From the NCBI RefSeq assembly GCF_021531655.1, contig NZ_JADYUF010000024.1, positions 1-53,540 of the forward strand: 53,540 nt of DNA, given 5' to 3'. The notes beneath the pieces were generated by a model. The model ran no database searches. It saw only the letters and a program-made list of their open reading frames with translations, and was not told where the DNA came from. Source of the DNA: Leyella stercorea. GTDB taxonomy: Bacteria; Bacteroidota; Bacteroidia; Bacteroidales; Bacteroidaceae. Below are positions 33,917 through 47,900 of this stretch, one piece after another. Position 1 is the stretch's first letter. Every line of letters starts with the position of its first letter. Both the position numbers and the translations under genes were made by a program.

Positions 33917-35284
33917 CTACTCTTTTACTCTTCTCACGTCAATCACCTGTCCGGTACAGTCAGAAGCGAGAGTCTGCAAAGTAGCCTCAGCAACACGTTC
34001 GGGCATGAGCAGCGTATCGTCAGGTTCAATGCCGAAGTTGTGCTGACGCATAGGAGTCTTGGTACGTTCGGGGTTTATGCAGTTGATCTTGATGCCGTCG
34101 CTGTCCCACTCCTGCGCCACAGCCTGCACAAAGTTGACAATGGCAGCCTTGGTAGACGAGTATATGCTATAGAAGGCACGACCACGAGTGTACGAACTTG
34201 AAGTAAAGAATATCAGCTTGCCCTCGGTCTGCTTCAGATAAGGATAAGCCTCAAGCGCCACATTCACCGTACCCATATAGTTGGTCTGCACGGCGTTCTG
34301 TATGGTCTGATAGTCCATAGTGGCAAGCGGCTCCTTGTTGAGCACACCGGCTGTACATATCACATAGTCGATACGGCCAGCCTGCTCGTGGGCATCGGTC
34401 ATGGCACGTACCACATCCTCGCGAACGCCTATGTCGATATGGTTTTCCGAACGTGAATAAGAGAACACCTTGGCACCGTTCTGACGCAGCATGTCAACCA
34501 CACACTTGCCAATACCGTAGCTTCCGCCGAACACAACAGCCACCTTGTCGCGGAACACGTCGTTGACATGTGCAATCGAGTCGGGCTCGGTATTCTTCAG
34601 TTGGAACAGCTTGTCGAGCATATATGTATCCTCACGATATGTAAGCTTCATATTGCTCTCCTCGCCACGTACTACGAAAACCGGTTCGTCGGTATAGTGG
34701 CGCACTACGCCACAGTCGTCGGTAGTCTTGAATGCAGGGTCTTTCAGCGCACGTTCATAGGCTTCGGCTATGAGCTGACGGTCGAAAGCCTGCGGAGTCT
34801 GTCCGCGACGCAGACGTGAGCGGTCAGGGATAGATGTTATGTTGTCGTTGTCGTCAACTTCAATAATGGTGTCGGCAGAGGGTATTGCCACATCAATGGC
34901 ACGATGGTCGGCAAGAGCATCAATCACATCGTTGATGATGCGCTGGCTCACGAGCGGACGCACGGCATCGTGGAATATGAGGTTCACATCCTCGTTGTCG
35001 TAAGCCTGTATAGCCGAGAGCGACGAGTCGTAGCGCTCCTTACCACCCTTTAGTATCTTCTTCACCTTATGCCACTTGTTGCGCAGCACGATATTCTCGA
35101 AGTCGGCTATGAGCATAGGGTTCGACACGATGGCAATCTCGTCGATGCGAGAGTTGTGTTCAAACACGTCGACGGTGTGTTCAACCACCATCTTGCCCGC
35201 CACCTTGAAGAATTGCTTTGGTGTGGAAATGCCGAGGCGCGATCCTACGCCTCCTGCCAGTATGACGGCTATATTTCTTTTCAT
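33917..35284 (-). CDS. Bifunctional ribulose-5-phosphate reductase / CDP-ribitol synthase (Bcs1/Acs1-like)
   Basis: 455 residues with two domains. Residues 1-235: IspD/TarI-type cytidylyltransferase (ILAGGVGSRLGISTPKQFF, FHDAVRPLVS, RRGQTPQAFD). Residues 245-455: short-chain dehydrogenase with the cofactor loop GGSYGIG and the YxxxK catalytic pair in YSIYSSTKAA. This order is that of Haemophilus Bcs1/Acs1, which reduces ribulose 5-phosphate and activates it as CDP-ribitol; human CRPPA has the same domain order. Adjacent licD supports a ribitol-phosphate branch. First gene of the minus series; a -7 element TAAGTTTG lies at 35387-35394. Confidence 0.88.
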   Translation of the reverse strand: MKRNIAVILAGGVGSRLGISTPKQFFKVAGKMVVEHTVDVFEHNSRIDEIAIVSNPMLIADFENIVLRNKWHKVKKILKGGKERYDSSLSAIQAYDNEDVNLIFHDAVRPLVSQRIINDVIDALADHRAIDVAIPSADTIIEVDDNDNITSIPDRSRLRRGQTPQAFDRQLIAEAYERALKDPAFKTTDDCGVVRHYTDEPVFVVRGEESNMKLTYREDTYMLDKLFQLKNTEPDSIAHVNDVFRDKVAVVFGGSYGIGKCVVDMLRQNGAKVFSYSRSENHIDIGVREDVVRAMTDAHEQAGRIDYVICTAGVLNKEPLATMDYQTIQNAVQTNYMGTVNVALEAYPYLKQTEGKLIFFTSSSYTRGRAFYSIYSSTKAAIVNFVQAVAQEWDSDGIKINCINPERTKTPMRQHNFGIEPDDTLLMPERVAEATLQTLASDCTGQVIDVRRVKE

Positions 35285-35386
35285 GCTTTGTGAATTTAGG
35301 GTTTCAAATTAATAGCTTTTGCTTTCAGAACAAATCGGCGCTATTGTAGTTATCTGCGTGTCATACACAGACAATTATTGCATCTG

Positions 35387-35394
35387 CAAACTTA
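35387..35394 (-). promoter_or_regulatory. Possible promoter of the CDP-ribitol/LicD operon (-7 element)
   Basis: TAAGTTTG on the minus strand, about 100 bp before the start codon and after the small RNA terminator. No convincing -33 element. Confidence 0.4.
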
Positions 35395-35467
35395 CATAAA
35401 TTTTCTGAGAAACGATTAATAATCGCTGCTTTATTGCGCATAAAACAAGCAATAATGAGAAATACAC

Positions 35468-35507
35468 AAAAAAAATACGGCATCACTCATCAACGAGCAA
35501 CACCGTA
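35468..35507 (-). terminator. Terminator of small RNA copy 2
   Basis: A 13-bp stem (TACGGTGTTGCTC on the minus strand with GAGTGATGCCGTA, four G-U pairs) and a run of eight T. Unrelated in sequence to the copy 1 terminator. Confidence 0.85.
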
Positions 35508-35669
35508 AAGCCTATGTTTAACTAAAAATCCTTTTTTCTAAAGATGAATGAAGATTCTCACAAGTCCTCATTGTTTTCCTGTTAAACAATCGATAAAATT
35601 TACCTTAAACCTAATAACTAAAAACCTAAATCTATTACTACTAACCTAAACAATCTATTAACCTTTTGA
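35468..35669 (-). ncRNA. Small structured RNA gene, copy 2
   Basis: About 200 nt, same architecture as copy 1 at 1548-1742. The first 90 nt are nearly identical (AGGUU-punctuated A+U-rich leader). The enclosing stem (gttaaaca at 35581-35588 with tgtttaac at 35515-35522) is unchanged. The inner hairpin (35548-35571) keeps its GUGA loop while several pairs change. The terminator stem has a wholly different sequence. It stands alone between two glycan operons, upstream of the CDP-ribitol synthase. A 17-codon frame (35518-35571) again starts in the hairpin. Confidence 0.8.
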
Positions 35670-35674
35670 CAATG

Positions 35675-35705
35675 CAAAGGTACTAACATTTTGTGACGTG
35701 GCAAG
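35675..35705 (-). promoter_or_regulatory. Promoter of small RNA copy 2
   Basis: CTTG (35702-35705), a 19-bp spacer and TACCTTTG (35675-35682) then CATTGTC on the minus strand. The stretch from here to 35824 shows no further recognisable signal. Confidence 0.75.
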
Positions 35706-35824
35706 CGTTTGTACTATGAATATGAATATCATCATAGTTTTATTGATTTACATCAATACAGCGTGCACGAACACAACTTCATATTAACATATATCAACAT
35801 ATTCAGTCTGAAAAATTGTAAGCA

Positions 35825-35870
35825 AATGCGCCCGTTAAGTTACGATATAAAATCTCTTAACGGGCGCATT
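35825..35870 (-). terminator. Terminator of the GT4-GT2 operon
   Basis: A perfect 15-bp stem AATGCGCCCGTTAAG (35825-35839 with 35856-35870) around a 16-base loop, followed on the minus strand by TGCTTACAATTTTTC. Confidence 0.7.
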
Positions 35871-35913
35871 CATGCAAATATACGACAAGCCAAGGTATCG
35901 TTTCGGGGGATTA

Positions 35914-36696
35914 TCACTTCTTGAAAACGGCTCTCACTACAAACCAAAGATGCATGCCTACGGTCATGAGCAGCCCGTAGTGGCGGCGCATCACGTTGAA
36001 GCGCTCGATGAGCGAAGCACGATGGTTCTTGTTGGTCATGCCTCCGTCGAGATAGTTGACCACTACCTGCGGCAGACGCAGCAGTGCCAGATGCTCGCGT
36101 TCGGCACGCTTCATGATGCGTATGCACCAGTCGACATCGGCAGAGAAGCGGTAGCGCAGGTCGTAGGGTTCGGCTTGGGCGAGGTCGGTACGTGCATAGA
36201 AAGCCTGATGGCACACGAGCATGCCATGACGGAACGAACGCCACGTGAGATTGTCGGGCGGAGCCAGGCGACGGGGATGCAACAGCTGTCCCTCATCGTC
36301 AACTATATTGGTGTCGCCATAGAGCACGGCGGGCAGCTTGCCGTCCGAACGGTTGTTCACCTCGATGGATATCTGCTCGAGTGTCTGGTCTGAAGGGAAC
36401 ACGTCGCCGGCATTGAGATAGACTATATAGTCGCCTGTGGCACGTGCAAGACCTTTGTTCATAGCATCGTACAGACCACGGTCGGGTTCGGAGATGATGA
36501 CCACCTCGTGCTCGTTCTCTTCCTCCTGGTTCTTGAGGCTATAGGCTTGCGCCATAGCCAGGGTGTTATCCTTGGATGCACCGTCGATGATGATGTGCTC
36601 TATCTGCTTCCACGACTGGCTGAGAACGCTGTCGAGCGTGCGGGCAAGTACTGCCGACGCGTTGTAGGTGCATGTTATGACTGAAAATTTTATCAT
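35914..36696 (-). CDS. Family 2 glycosyltransferase (WcaE-like)
   Basis: 260 residues. FSVITCTYNASAVLARTLDSVL (4-25), IIIDGASKDNT, SEPDRGLYDAMNKGL and YLNAGD are the blocks of the WcaE-type GT2 enzymes of exopolysaccharide loci; GAS replaces the more common GSS/DGS and AGD supplies the acidic residue. Downstream of a WcaC-like GT4 gene in the same orientation with a 25-bp gap, so the two probably act on one glycan. Followed by a terminator. Confidence 0.87.
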   Translation of the reverse strand: MIKFSVITCTYNASAVLARTLDSVLSQSWKQIEHIIIDGASKDNTLAMAQAYSLKNQEEENEHEVVIISEPDRGLYDAMNKGLARATGDYIVYLNAGDVFPSDQTLEQISIEVNNRSDGKLPAVLYGDTNIVDDEGQLLHPRRLAPPDNLTWRSFRHGMLVCHQAFYARTDLAQAEPYDLRYRFSADVDWCIRIMKRAEREHLALLRLPQVVVNYLDGGMTNKNHRASLIERFNVMRRHYGLLMTVGMHLWFVVRAVFKK

Positions 36697-36721
36697 TATT
36701 TTCTTATTGGTTGACTATTTA

Positions 36722-37996
36722 TTAAACGATGTAGCGCTTCAGAGCTATCAGCTCGTTGTACACCTCGATGTAGCGCATGGCGACGCTCTGTCCGGAGTAG
36801 CAGCGTGTCACCTTGCTGACGCAAGCCGAACTGAGCTGTTCGGCGTCGGCCTCTTGCAGCACCCAGTTCATACCAACAGCCAAATCGTTGCTATCCTTGA
36901 AGTTGGCTACATAGCCCGTGCGGCGATGGTCTATCATCTCGGGTATGCCGCCCACACGGAATCCTACGCACGCCACTCCGCACGCCATAGCCTCCATGAT
37001 GGTGTTGGGCAGATTGTCTTCGAGCGACGGCAGCACGTACATGTCTGCCGAACGGTAGATGTCGACTATACGGCGCTCGTCGCTGACATAGCCGAGCGGA
37101 TAGGCTTTCAGTGCCAAACGGTCGCAAACGATCTGGGCGTTGCCGCCAAGCACGGCTACTGATGTATTGTCCTTGAGTTCGGGATGCTGCTTCACGAGGC
37201 GGTCGATGGCGTCGATGAAGTATTCCATGCCCTTGCGTTCGTCAGTAACCTTCTGCGAGACGAAGAGTATGATGCGGCCCTCGGCTGGCAGTCCGACGTT
37301 CAGTCGAGCCGCCTTGCTGTCGCCGGGGCAGAACATGCGGGTGTCGATGGTGTTGGGCACGGACGTCACACGCTGCCCTACGAAGAGGGCGCTCTGCTTT
37401 GCCTGCTCCTCAAGCCATCGGCTGCACGTGACGAAATGGATGTTGGAGTTGTGGTACAGGCGCTTCTTGCGCGTCCACACACGGCGCGAAAGGTCGTTGG
37501 CAGAACCGCATGCGGGCAGCAGCTGGCAGTTGTGGCATCCCGTACGGAATGCGCTGCAGGTGCGGGCGTAGTGGCATATACCCGTGGCGGGCCAAAGGTC
37601 GTGCATGGTCCACACCACCGGTTTGCCGCTGCGCAGTATCTTGCGGATAGAGCGCAGCGAGAGCATACCCTGGTTTATCCAATTAAGGTGTATCACATCG
37701 GCCTCCTTGAACTCGGGCAGGCGGGTTATGTCCGTTCCGGAATTGGCTGTATCTATCTCGAAGAGGTGCCGGCGCTGCAGGTGCAGGTGGAAGAATATGG
37801 TGAGACGTTCCCACAGAAAGTGCAGTCGTGTGAGTCTACCGTGTGGCAGCGGCACGACTGTTATCTGGTCGGTCTCCTTCTTGGCTACGAGCATCTTTGC
37901 CTTGACACCATTGTTGTTGAGTGCCTCCATAAGGCGGTTGGCTGCTACTGCTGCGCCGCCCGTCTTTTCGTTAGTGTTGACAATTAATACGCGCAT
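36722..37996 (-). CDS. Family 4 glycosyltransferase (WcaC-like)
   Basis: 424 residues. Opening MRVLIVNTNEKTGGAAVAANRL, HLNWINQGMLS, TMHDLWPATGICHY, then a cysteine-rich segment (CSAFRTGCHNCQLLPACG) and the GT4 nucleotide-sugar site LPSLEDNLPNTIMEAMACG. The HxxN/W and cysteine segment are typical of WcaC-like transferases. First gene of a two-gene operon; a -7-like TATTTTTG is at 38025-38032 (minus strand). Divergent from the epimerase gene. Confidence 0.9.
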   Translation of the reverse strand: MRVLIVNTNEKTGGAAVAANRLMEALNNNGVKAKMLVAKKETDQITVVPLPHGRLTRLHFLWERLTIFFHLHLQRRHLFEIDTANSGTDITRLPEFKEADVIHLNWINQGMLSLRSIRKILRSGKPVVWTMHDLWPATGICHYARTCSAFRTGCHNCQLLPACGSANDLSRRVWTRKKRLYHNSNIHFVTCSRWLEEQAKQSALFVGQRVTSVPNTIDTRMFCPGDSKAARLNVGLPAEGRIILFVSQKVTDERKGMEYFIDAIDRLVKQHPELKDNTSVAVLGGNAQIVCDRLALKAYPLGYVSDERRIVDIYRSADMYVLPSLEDNLPNTIMEAMACGVACVGFRVGGIPEMIDHRRTGYVANFKDSNDLAVGMNWVLQEADAEQLSSACVSKVTRCYSGQSVAMRYIEVYNELIALKRYIV

Positions 37997-38078
37997 ATAT
38001 TATTGGTTATTAATTTAGCAATTGCAAAAATACAAAAAAATGGCTGTAATCGCCACATTAACAATAAATTCATTCAAA

Positions 38079-38112
38079 TTTGTCATATTGCCAATATTTT
38101 GCACTACCTTTG
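38079..38112 (+). promoter_or_regulatory. Promoter of the epimerase-PAP2 operon
   Basis: TTTG (38079-38082), a 22-bp spacer and TACCTTTG (38105-38112) then CAGC; the leader to ATG 38141 is about 20 nt. Confidence 0.65.
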
Positions 38113-38140
38113 CAGCTCGAATTATGCATCATCATTCATA

Positions 38141-39142
38141 ATGACTAACAAGATTCTTATAACCGGTGCCAGCGGTTTCATTGGCAGTTTTATTGTAGAA
38201 GAAGCCCTGCGCCGCGGCATGAAGGTATGGGCGGCAGTACGCAAGACCACATCGCGCCGATACCTCACCGACAGCCGCATCAACTTCATTGAGCTTGACT
38301 TTGCGTCGAAAGACGCGCTCAAGCAACAGCTCGACGGCCACACGTTCGACTATGTTGTGCACGCTGCCGGCGTGACCAAATGTATTGACAACGCCGACTT
38401 CCGACGTATGAACACCGACGGAACACGCAATCTGGTGGACGCTCTCATCGAACTGCAGATGCCGCTCAAGCGTTTTGTATTCCTCAGTTCGCTCAGCGTG
38501 TATGGCGCCATACACGAGCGACAGCCCTATCAGGACATTACGGAGAACGACTGTCCGCGTCCTAACACTGCCTACGGACGCAGCAAGCTTGAGGCAGAAC
38601 GCTATCTCGACTCTATAGGCAACGATTTCCCTTACATCATACTGCGCCCGACGGGCGTGTACGGACCGCGAGAGAAGGACTATTTCCTCATGGCTGAGAG
38701 CGTGAAGCGCCACATTGACTTCGGTGCGGGATTCCGCCGTCAGGACATCACGTTCGTGTATGTGCTCGACGTGGTTCAGGCGGTGTTCCTGGCATTGGAC
38801 CGTGGCATGAGCGGACGCAAGTATTTCCTTACAGACGGCGAGGTCTATCAGTCGGCCGACTTCTCGCGACTGCTCAAGAAGGAGATGGGCGTGAAGTGGA
38901 TGCTGCGCATCGTGGCTCCGATATGGGTGTTGCGTGCCGTGACATACATCGGCGAGCGCATCGGCCGCATAACCCACAAGCCTACGGCGCTCAACAACGA
39001 CAAGTACAACATTCTGCGACAGCGCAACTGGCGTTGCGACATCGAGCCTACGATGGACGAGCTGGGCTATCATCCGCACTACAAACTGGCGGACGGCGTG
39101 CGTCTGGCGGTGGAATGGTATAAGCAGAACGGATGGCTGTAA
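38141..39142 (+). CDS. NAD-dependent epimerase/dehydratase family protein
   Basis: 333 residues starting MTNKILITGASGFIGSFIVEEAL; the frame open to 38003 runs through the promoter and was discarded. Extended SDR: nucleotide-binding TGASGFIG (residues 8-15), HAAGVT, active-site SSLSVYG and YGRSK (the Y-x3-K pair), LRPTGVYGPRE. The substrate could be a nucleotide sugar or a sterol/hydroxy-lipid-like compound; C-terminal hydrophobic segment VLRAVTYIGERIG suggests membrane contact. In an operon with a PAP2 phosphatase 20 bp downstream. Confidence 0.88.
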   Translation: MTNKILITGASGFIGSFIVEEALRRGMKVWAAVRKTTSRRYLTDSRINFIELDFASKDALKQQLDGHTFDYVVHAAGVTKCIDNADFRRMNTDGTRNLVDALIELQMPLKRFVFLSSLSVYGAIHERQPYQDITENDCPRPNTAYGRSKLEAERYLDSIGNDFPYIILRPTGVYGPREKDYFLMAESVKRHIDFGAGFRRQDITFVYVLDVVQAVFLALDRGMSGRKYFLTDGEVYQSADFSRLLKKEMGVKWMLRIVAPIWVLRAVTYIGERIGRITHKPTALNNDKYNILRQRNWRCDIEPTMDELGYHPHYKLADGVRLAVEWYKQNGWL

Positions 39143-39162
39143 AAAACGAAACAACAACATAA

Positions 39163-40119
39163 ATGAACTTCATAAAACAACTCTTCGCTATTGAGCAGAA
39201 GCCCAGACGCGGACTGCTTGCTCTCGAATGGCTCGTATTGGGCTACACTGTGTTCACGCTGCTGGTGGCTCTGTTCACTTATACCAATCTGCAAAACCCC
39301 GACTCCATGATATGGGGACGTGTGCGCGTGGTGGCTATGACCATAGCACTGTGGCTGGTCTACCGGCTCATACCGTGCCGACTGACGCAACTGGTGCGTG
39401 TCATGGCGCAAATGTCGCTGCTGGCATGGTGGTATCCCGACACCTACGAATTGAACCGCATGTTCAACAATCTCGACCACGTGTTCTGCGCATGGGAGCA
39501 GTCGATGTTCGGATGCCAACCCTCACTCTACTTCGCCGGGAAATTCTCGTGGCCCGTCATAAGCGAACTGATGAGCATGGGCTACGCCAGCTACTACCCG
39601 ATGATTGCGCTGGTGGTGCTGTTCTATTTCGCCCGACGATACAACGAGTTCCAGCGTGCCGCCTTCGTAGTGATGGCTTCGTTCTTCATCTACTACATCA
39701 TCTTCATATTCGTGCCCGTCGTCGGACCCACATTCTATTATAAAGCGGTGGGCGTGGACAACATCGCTTCGGGCATATTCCCGCAGCTCGGCACCTACTT
39801 CAACACCCATCAGGAGTGTCTCGCCACTCCGGGCTACACCGACGGATTCTTCTACGGACTGGTGGAGAATGCCAAGGCGGCTGGCGAACGGCCAACGGCG
39901 GCATTCCCGTCGTCGCACGTCGGCATCTCTACTGTGTGTATGCTGCTGGCATGCCACACCCGCCAGCGCCGTCTGGTGTTCTGTCTGCTGCCCTTCTACG
40001 TGCTGCTTTGCATGTCGACGGTGTACATCCAGGCACACTACGTGGTGGATGCGCTGGCAGGATTGGCATCGGGCGCTCTGCTCTACGCAGCACTCATGAT
40101 GTCGACACGACGCATGTAA
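39163..40119 (+). CDS. PAP2 superfamily membrane phosphatase/transferase
   Basis: 318 residues with about six membrane segments. PAP2 catalytic motifs 2 and 3 are visible as AAFPSSHVG and HYVVDALAG, both with their histidines. Length and topology are closer to inositol-phosphotransferase-like (Aur1/Ipt) PAP2 proteins than to small lipid-phosphate phosphatases, but the reaction cannot be settled from sequence. Likely dephosphorylates or transfers a lipid-linked phosphate at the outer face of the membrane. Follows the epimerase gene. Confidence 0.87.
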   Translation: MNFIKQLFAIEQKPRRGLLALEWLVLGYTVFTLLVALFTYTNLQNPDSMIWGRVRVVAMTIALWLVYRLIPCRLTQLVRVMAQMSLLAWWYPDTYELNRMFNNLDHVFCAWEQSMFGCQPSLYFAGKFSWPVISELMSMGYASYYPMIALVVLFYFARRYNEFQRAAFVVMASFFIYYIIFIFVPVVGPTFYYKAVGVDNIASGIFPQLGTYFNTHQECLATPGYTDGFFYGLVENAKAAGERPTAAFPSSHVGISTVCMLLACHTRQRRLVFCLLPFYVLLCMSTVYIQAHYVVDALAGLASGALLYAALMMSTRRM

Positions 40120-40211
40120 AGGCACAAATGCAATGAAATGGGAATCAAAAGCGTTAATATCAGAAGCTGAAGATTGAAATTTTTATTTGCATTACAATAA
40201 CAGCATAATTT

Positions 40212-40344
40212 CAAAAGGACTCCTTTCGCAATTAGAAAGGGGTCCTTTTGCGTTGTAAAAGGACTCGTTTTGGAAGGTAAAAGGACTCGTTTTGGAAGGT
40301 AAAAGGACTCCTTTTGGAAGGCAAAAGGACTCCTTTTTTTTGAG
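40212..40344. repeat. 22-bp tandem palindrome array T2
   Basis: Four regular 22-bp units (40257-40278, 40279-40300, 40301-40322, 40323-40344) plus two irregular ones before them, each with AAAAGGACTCCTTTT or a variant: the same odd palindrome as array T1, in the opposite orientation. The remaining 40345-40506 has CATACGGCACAAAA twice and no gene. Confidence 0.85.
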
Positions 40345-40506
40345 TGTTGGACACACCCTCATCCTACTGATTTATACACGTTTATCGGTTAGCTTCAATC
40401 CATATTCCATGATTAAATAACACAACAAACGTAAACAACACAAAACCAACTCATACGGCACAAAAGCAACAGCCTCAAGATTCACAAACCCCAGCCCATA
40501 CGGCAC

Positions 40507-40554
40507 AAAAAAAACGCTGCAAGCATGACCCTTGCGAGTCTGCTTGCAGCGTTT
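40507..40554 (-). terminator. rpoC operon terminator
   Basis: A 14-bp stem AAACGCTGCAAGCA (40512-40525 with 40541-40554) with inner GAC/GTC pairing and eight T on the minus strand. Strong. Confidence 0.9.
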
Positions 40555-40571
40555 CTGCATATCATTATTTT

Positions 40572-44906
<4,335 letters not shown>

Positions 44907-44934
44907 ATATTTCTATAGTTTTGGGATGTCGGGA

Positions 44935-47900
44935 TTAATCGAGTTTGATGCTGAGACCAAGGCCACGGAGCTCATGCAGAAGCACGTTGAGCGATTCCGG
45001 TATGCCCGGTGTTGGCATCGGGTCGCCCTTGACGATTGCCTCGTAAGCCTTCGAACGGCCCACGGTGTCGTCCGACTTGATTGTCAGAATCTCCTGAAGT
45101 ACGTGGCTGGCACCGAATGCCTCGATAGCCCAAACCTCCATCTCTCCGAAACGCTGACCACCGAACTGAGCCTTACCACCAAGCGGCTGCTGAGTGATGA
45201 GTGAGTACGGACCGATTGAACGGGCGTGCATCTTGTCCTCAACCATGTGACCGAGTTTCAAGAAGTATGTTACACCTACTGTAGCTGGCTGGTCGAAGCG
45301 TTCACCAGTCTCACCATCATAAAGATGTGTAGAGCAAAGGTGTGGCAAACCTGCCTTGTCAGTCCACTCAGAGAGGTCCTCAAGGTGGGCACCATCAAAG
45401 ATAGGAGTAGCGAACTTAACGCCGAGCTTGCGGCCGGCAGCTCCGAGAATAGCCTCGAATATCTGTCCCAGGTTCATACGTGAAGGCACACCCAGCGGGT
45501 TCAATACCAAGTCGACGGGACGACCGTCCTCAAGGAACGGCATATCCTCCATACGTACGATCTTCGAAACGATACCCTTGTTACCGTGACGACCGGCGAG
45601 CTTGTCGCCTACACCAATCTTACGCTTCTTGGCAACGTATACCTTTGCCATCTGCAGAATGCCTGAAGGCAGCTCGTCACCGATAGTGATGGCAAACTTC
45701 TTGCGCTTGAGTTCTGCATCGAGCAACTTATACTTGCGGATGTAGTTCATAATGAGCTTCGAGATGAGCTTGTTGGCGTGCTCGTCGTCGGTCCAATCGT
45801 TCGACTGGATTCCGTCATACTCGAGGTTCTTAAGCATTGTAGTTGTGAACTTGGTACCCTTTGTTACGATTTCGGCACCTGAGTAGTCCTTAATGCCCAT
45901 TGAAGCCTTACCCTCAGTAAGAGTGAGAAGCTTGTCAACGAGAATATCCTTCAAGTCGTCATTCTTTGCCTCATACTCTTCGTCAATCTTGGCAAGGATT
46001 ATCTTGTCCTGCTTCTTCGACTCACGAGTCTTAACGGCACGTGCGAAGAGCTTCTTGTCGATAACGACACCGCTCAACGACGGATTGGCCTTCAATGAAG
46101 AATCCTTAACGTCACCTGCCTTGTCGCCGAAGATGGCTCGGAGAAGCTTCTCCTCAGGTGAAGGATCGCTCTCGCCCTTAGGCGAAATCTTACCGATAAG
46201 GATGTCGCCCGGCTCGATACGAGCGCCAACACGTACGATACCATTGTCGTCGAGGTCCTTTGTAGCTTCCTCTGATACGTTAGGAATATCGCTTGTGAAC
46301 TCCTCCATACCACGCTTTGTCTCACGAACGTCGAGTGAATACTCGTCAACGTGTACTGAAGTGAGAACGTCGTCGCGAACCATACGCTCTGAAAGCACGA
46401 TAGCATCCTCGTAGTTGTAACCCTTCCACGGCATGTAAGCCACGAGAAGGTTGCGGCCGAGTGCGAGCTCGCCGTTCTCTGTAGCGTAGCCTTCGGTAAG
46501 AATATCACCAGCCTTAACACGCTGTCCCTTGTTGCAGATAGGACGCAAGTCGATGGTCATGTTCTGGTTGGTACGGCGGAACTTAGGAATGCGATACTCC
46601 TTAAGAGCCGGCTCGAAGCTTACGAATTCCTCGTCGTCGGTACGATCGTAGAGGATACGTATAGTAGTAGCGTCTACATATTCTATTACACCTTCGCCTT
46701 CGGCAGTAATCATAGTGCGTGAATCCTCACAAACCTGCTTCTCAAGACCTGTACCTACGATAGGTGCATCATTGTGAAGCAAAGGTACTGCCTGGCGCAT
46801 CATGTTACATCCCATGAGCGCACGGTGACCGTCGTCATGCTCCAAGAACGGAATAAGACCTGCCGAAACAGAAGCAATCTGCTGCGGAGAAACGTCCATA
46901 AGGTCTACTTCAGATGGAGGTACAACCGGGAACTCAGCGTTCTGACGACACTTAACGTTGTCGCGGATGAACGATCCGTCCTCGCGGAGCGGCGCGTTAC
47001 CCTGACCGATGATGTGACCTTCCTCCTCCTCAGCTGTGAGGTAAACAACATCCTTGTTGTCGAGGTCGACGATAGAATCGTTCACCTTACGGTAAGGAGT
47101 GGCGATGAAACCGAGTTCGTTGATTGTGGCATACACACAGAGAGAAGAGATAAGACCGATGTTCGGACCCTCAGGGCTCTCGATAGGACACAGACGACCG
47201 TAGTGTGTATAGTGAACGTCACGAACCTCGAAGCCTGCGCGCTCACGAGAAAGACCGCCAGGACCAAGAGCTGAAAGACGACGCTTGTGTGTCACCTCGG
47301 CAAGAGGGTTGGTCTGGTCCATGAACTGTGACAGAGGGTTGGTACCGAAGAACGAGCTTACAACGCTTGAGATAGTCTTGGCGTTGATAAGGTCGGTAGG
47401 CTGGAACACCTCGTTGTCACGTACGTTCATACGCTCACGAATTGTGCGGCTCATACGAGCCAAACCTATAGAGAACTGGTTGCTCAACTGTTCGCCTACA
47501 GTACGAACACGACGGTTTGAAAGGTGGTCGATATCGTCGACGGTAGCGTTAGAGTTAACCAGCTGGATAAGATACTTGATAATCTCGATGATATCATCCT
47601 TAGTCAGTACGCGTACCTCAGAGTCGGTGTCAAGACCGAGCTTCTTGTTAATACGGTAGCGACCTACCTCGCCCAAGTCATAACGCTTGTCAGAGAAGAA
47701 GAGGTTCTGGAATACCTCACGAGCTGATGCGTCATCAGCAGGATCGGCATTACGGAGCTGGCGATAAATATAGAGCACAGCCTCCTTCTCAGAGTTAGAC
47801 GGGTCCTTGGCAAGAGTATTGAAGATAATAGCATACTTGTTGGCAGCCTCGGCATCCTTATGGAGAAGTATAGACTGAGCACCCGAATCGAGGATATCAT

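Noticed and set aside
33122..34201. 359-codon open frame on the plus strand
   Set aside because: Antisense to LicD and the CDP-ribitol synthase, both with intact motifs; no family resemblance, and it crosses two real genes.
38132..39160. 342-codon minus-strand frame opposite the epimerase
   Set aside because: The plus frame has a complete SDR fold and promoter; this one has neither.
40372..40560. 62-codon minus-strand frame after rpoC
   Set aside because: Contains the rpoC terminator and a direct repeat (FVPYGL/FVPYEL); no independent start signal.
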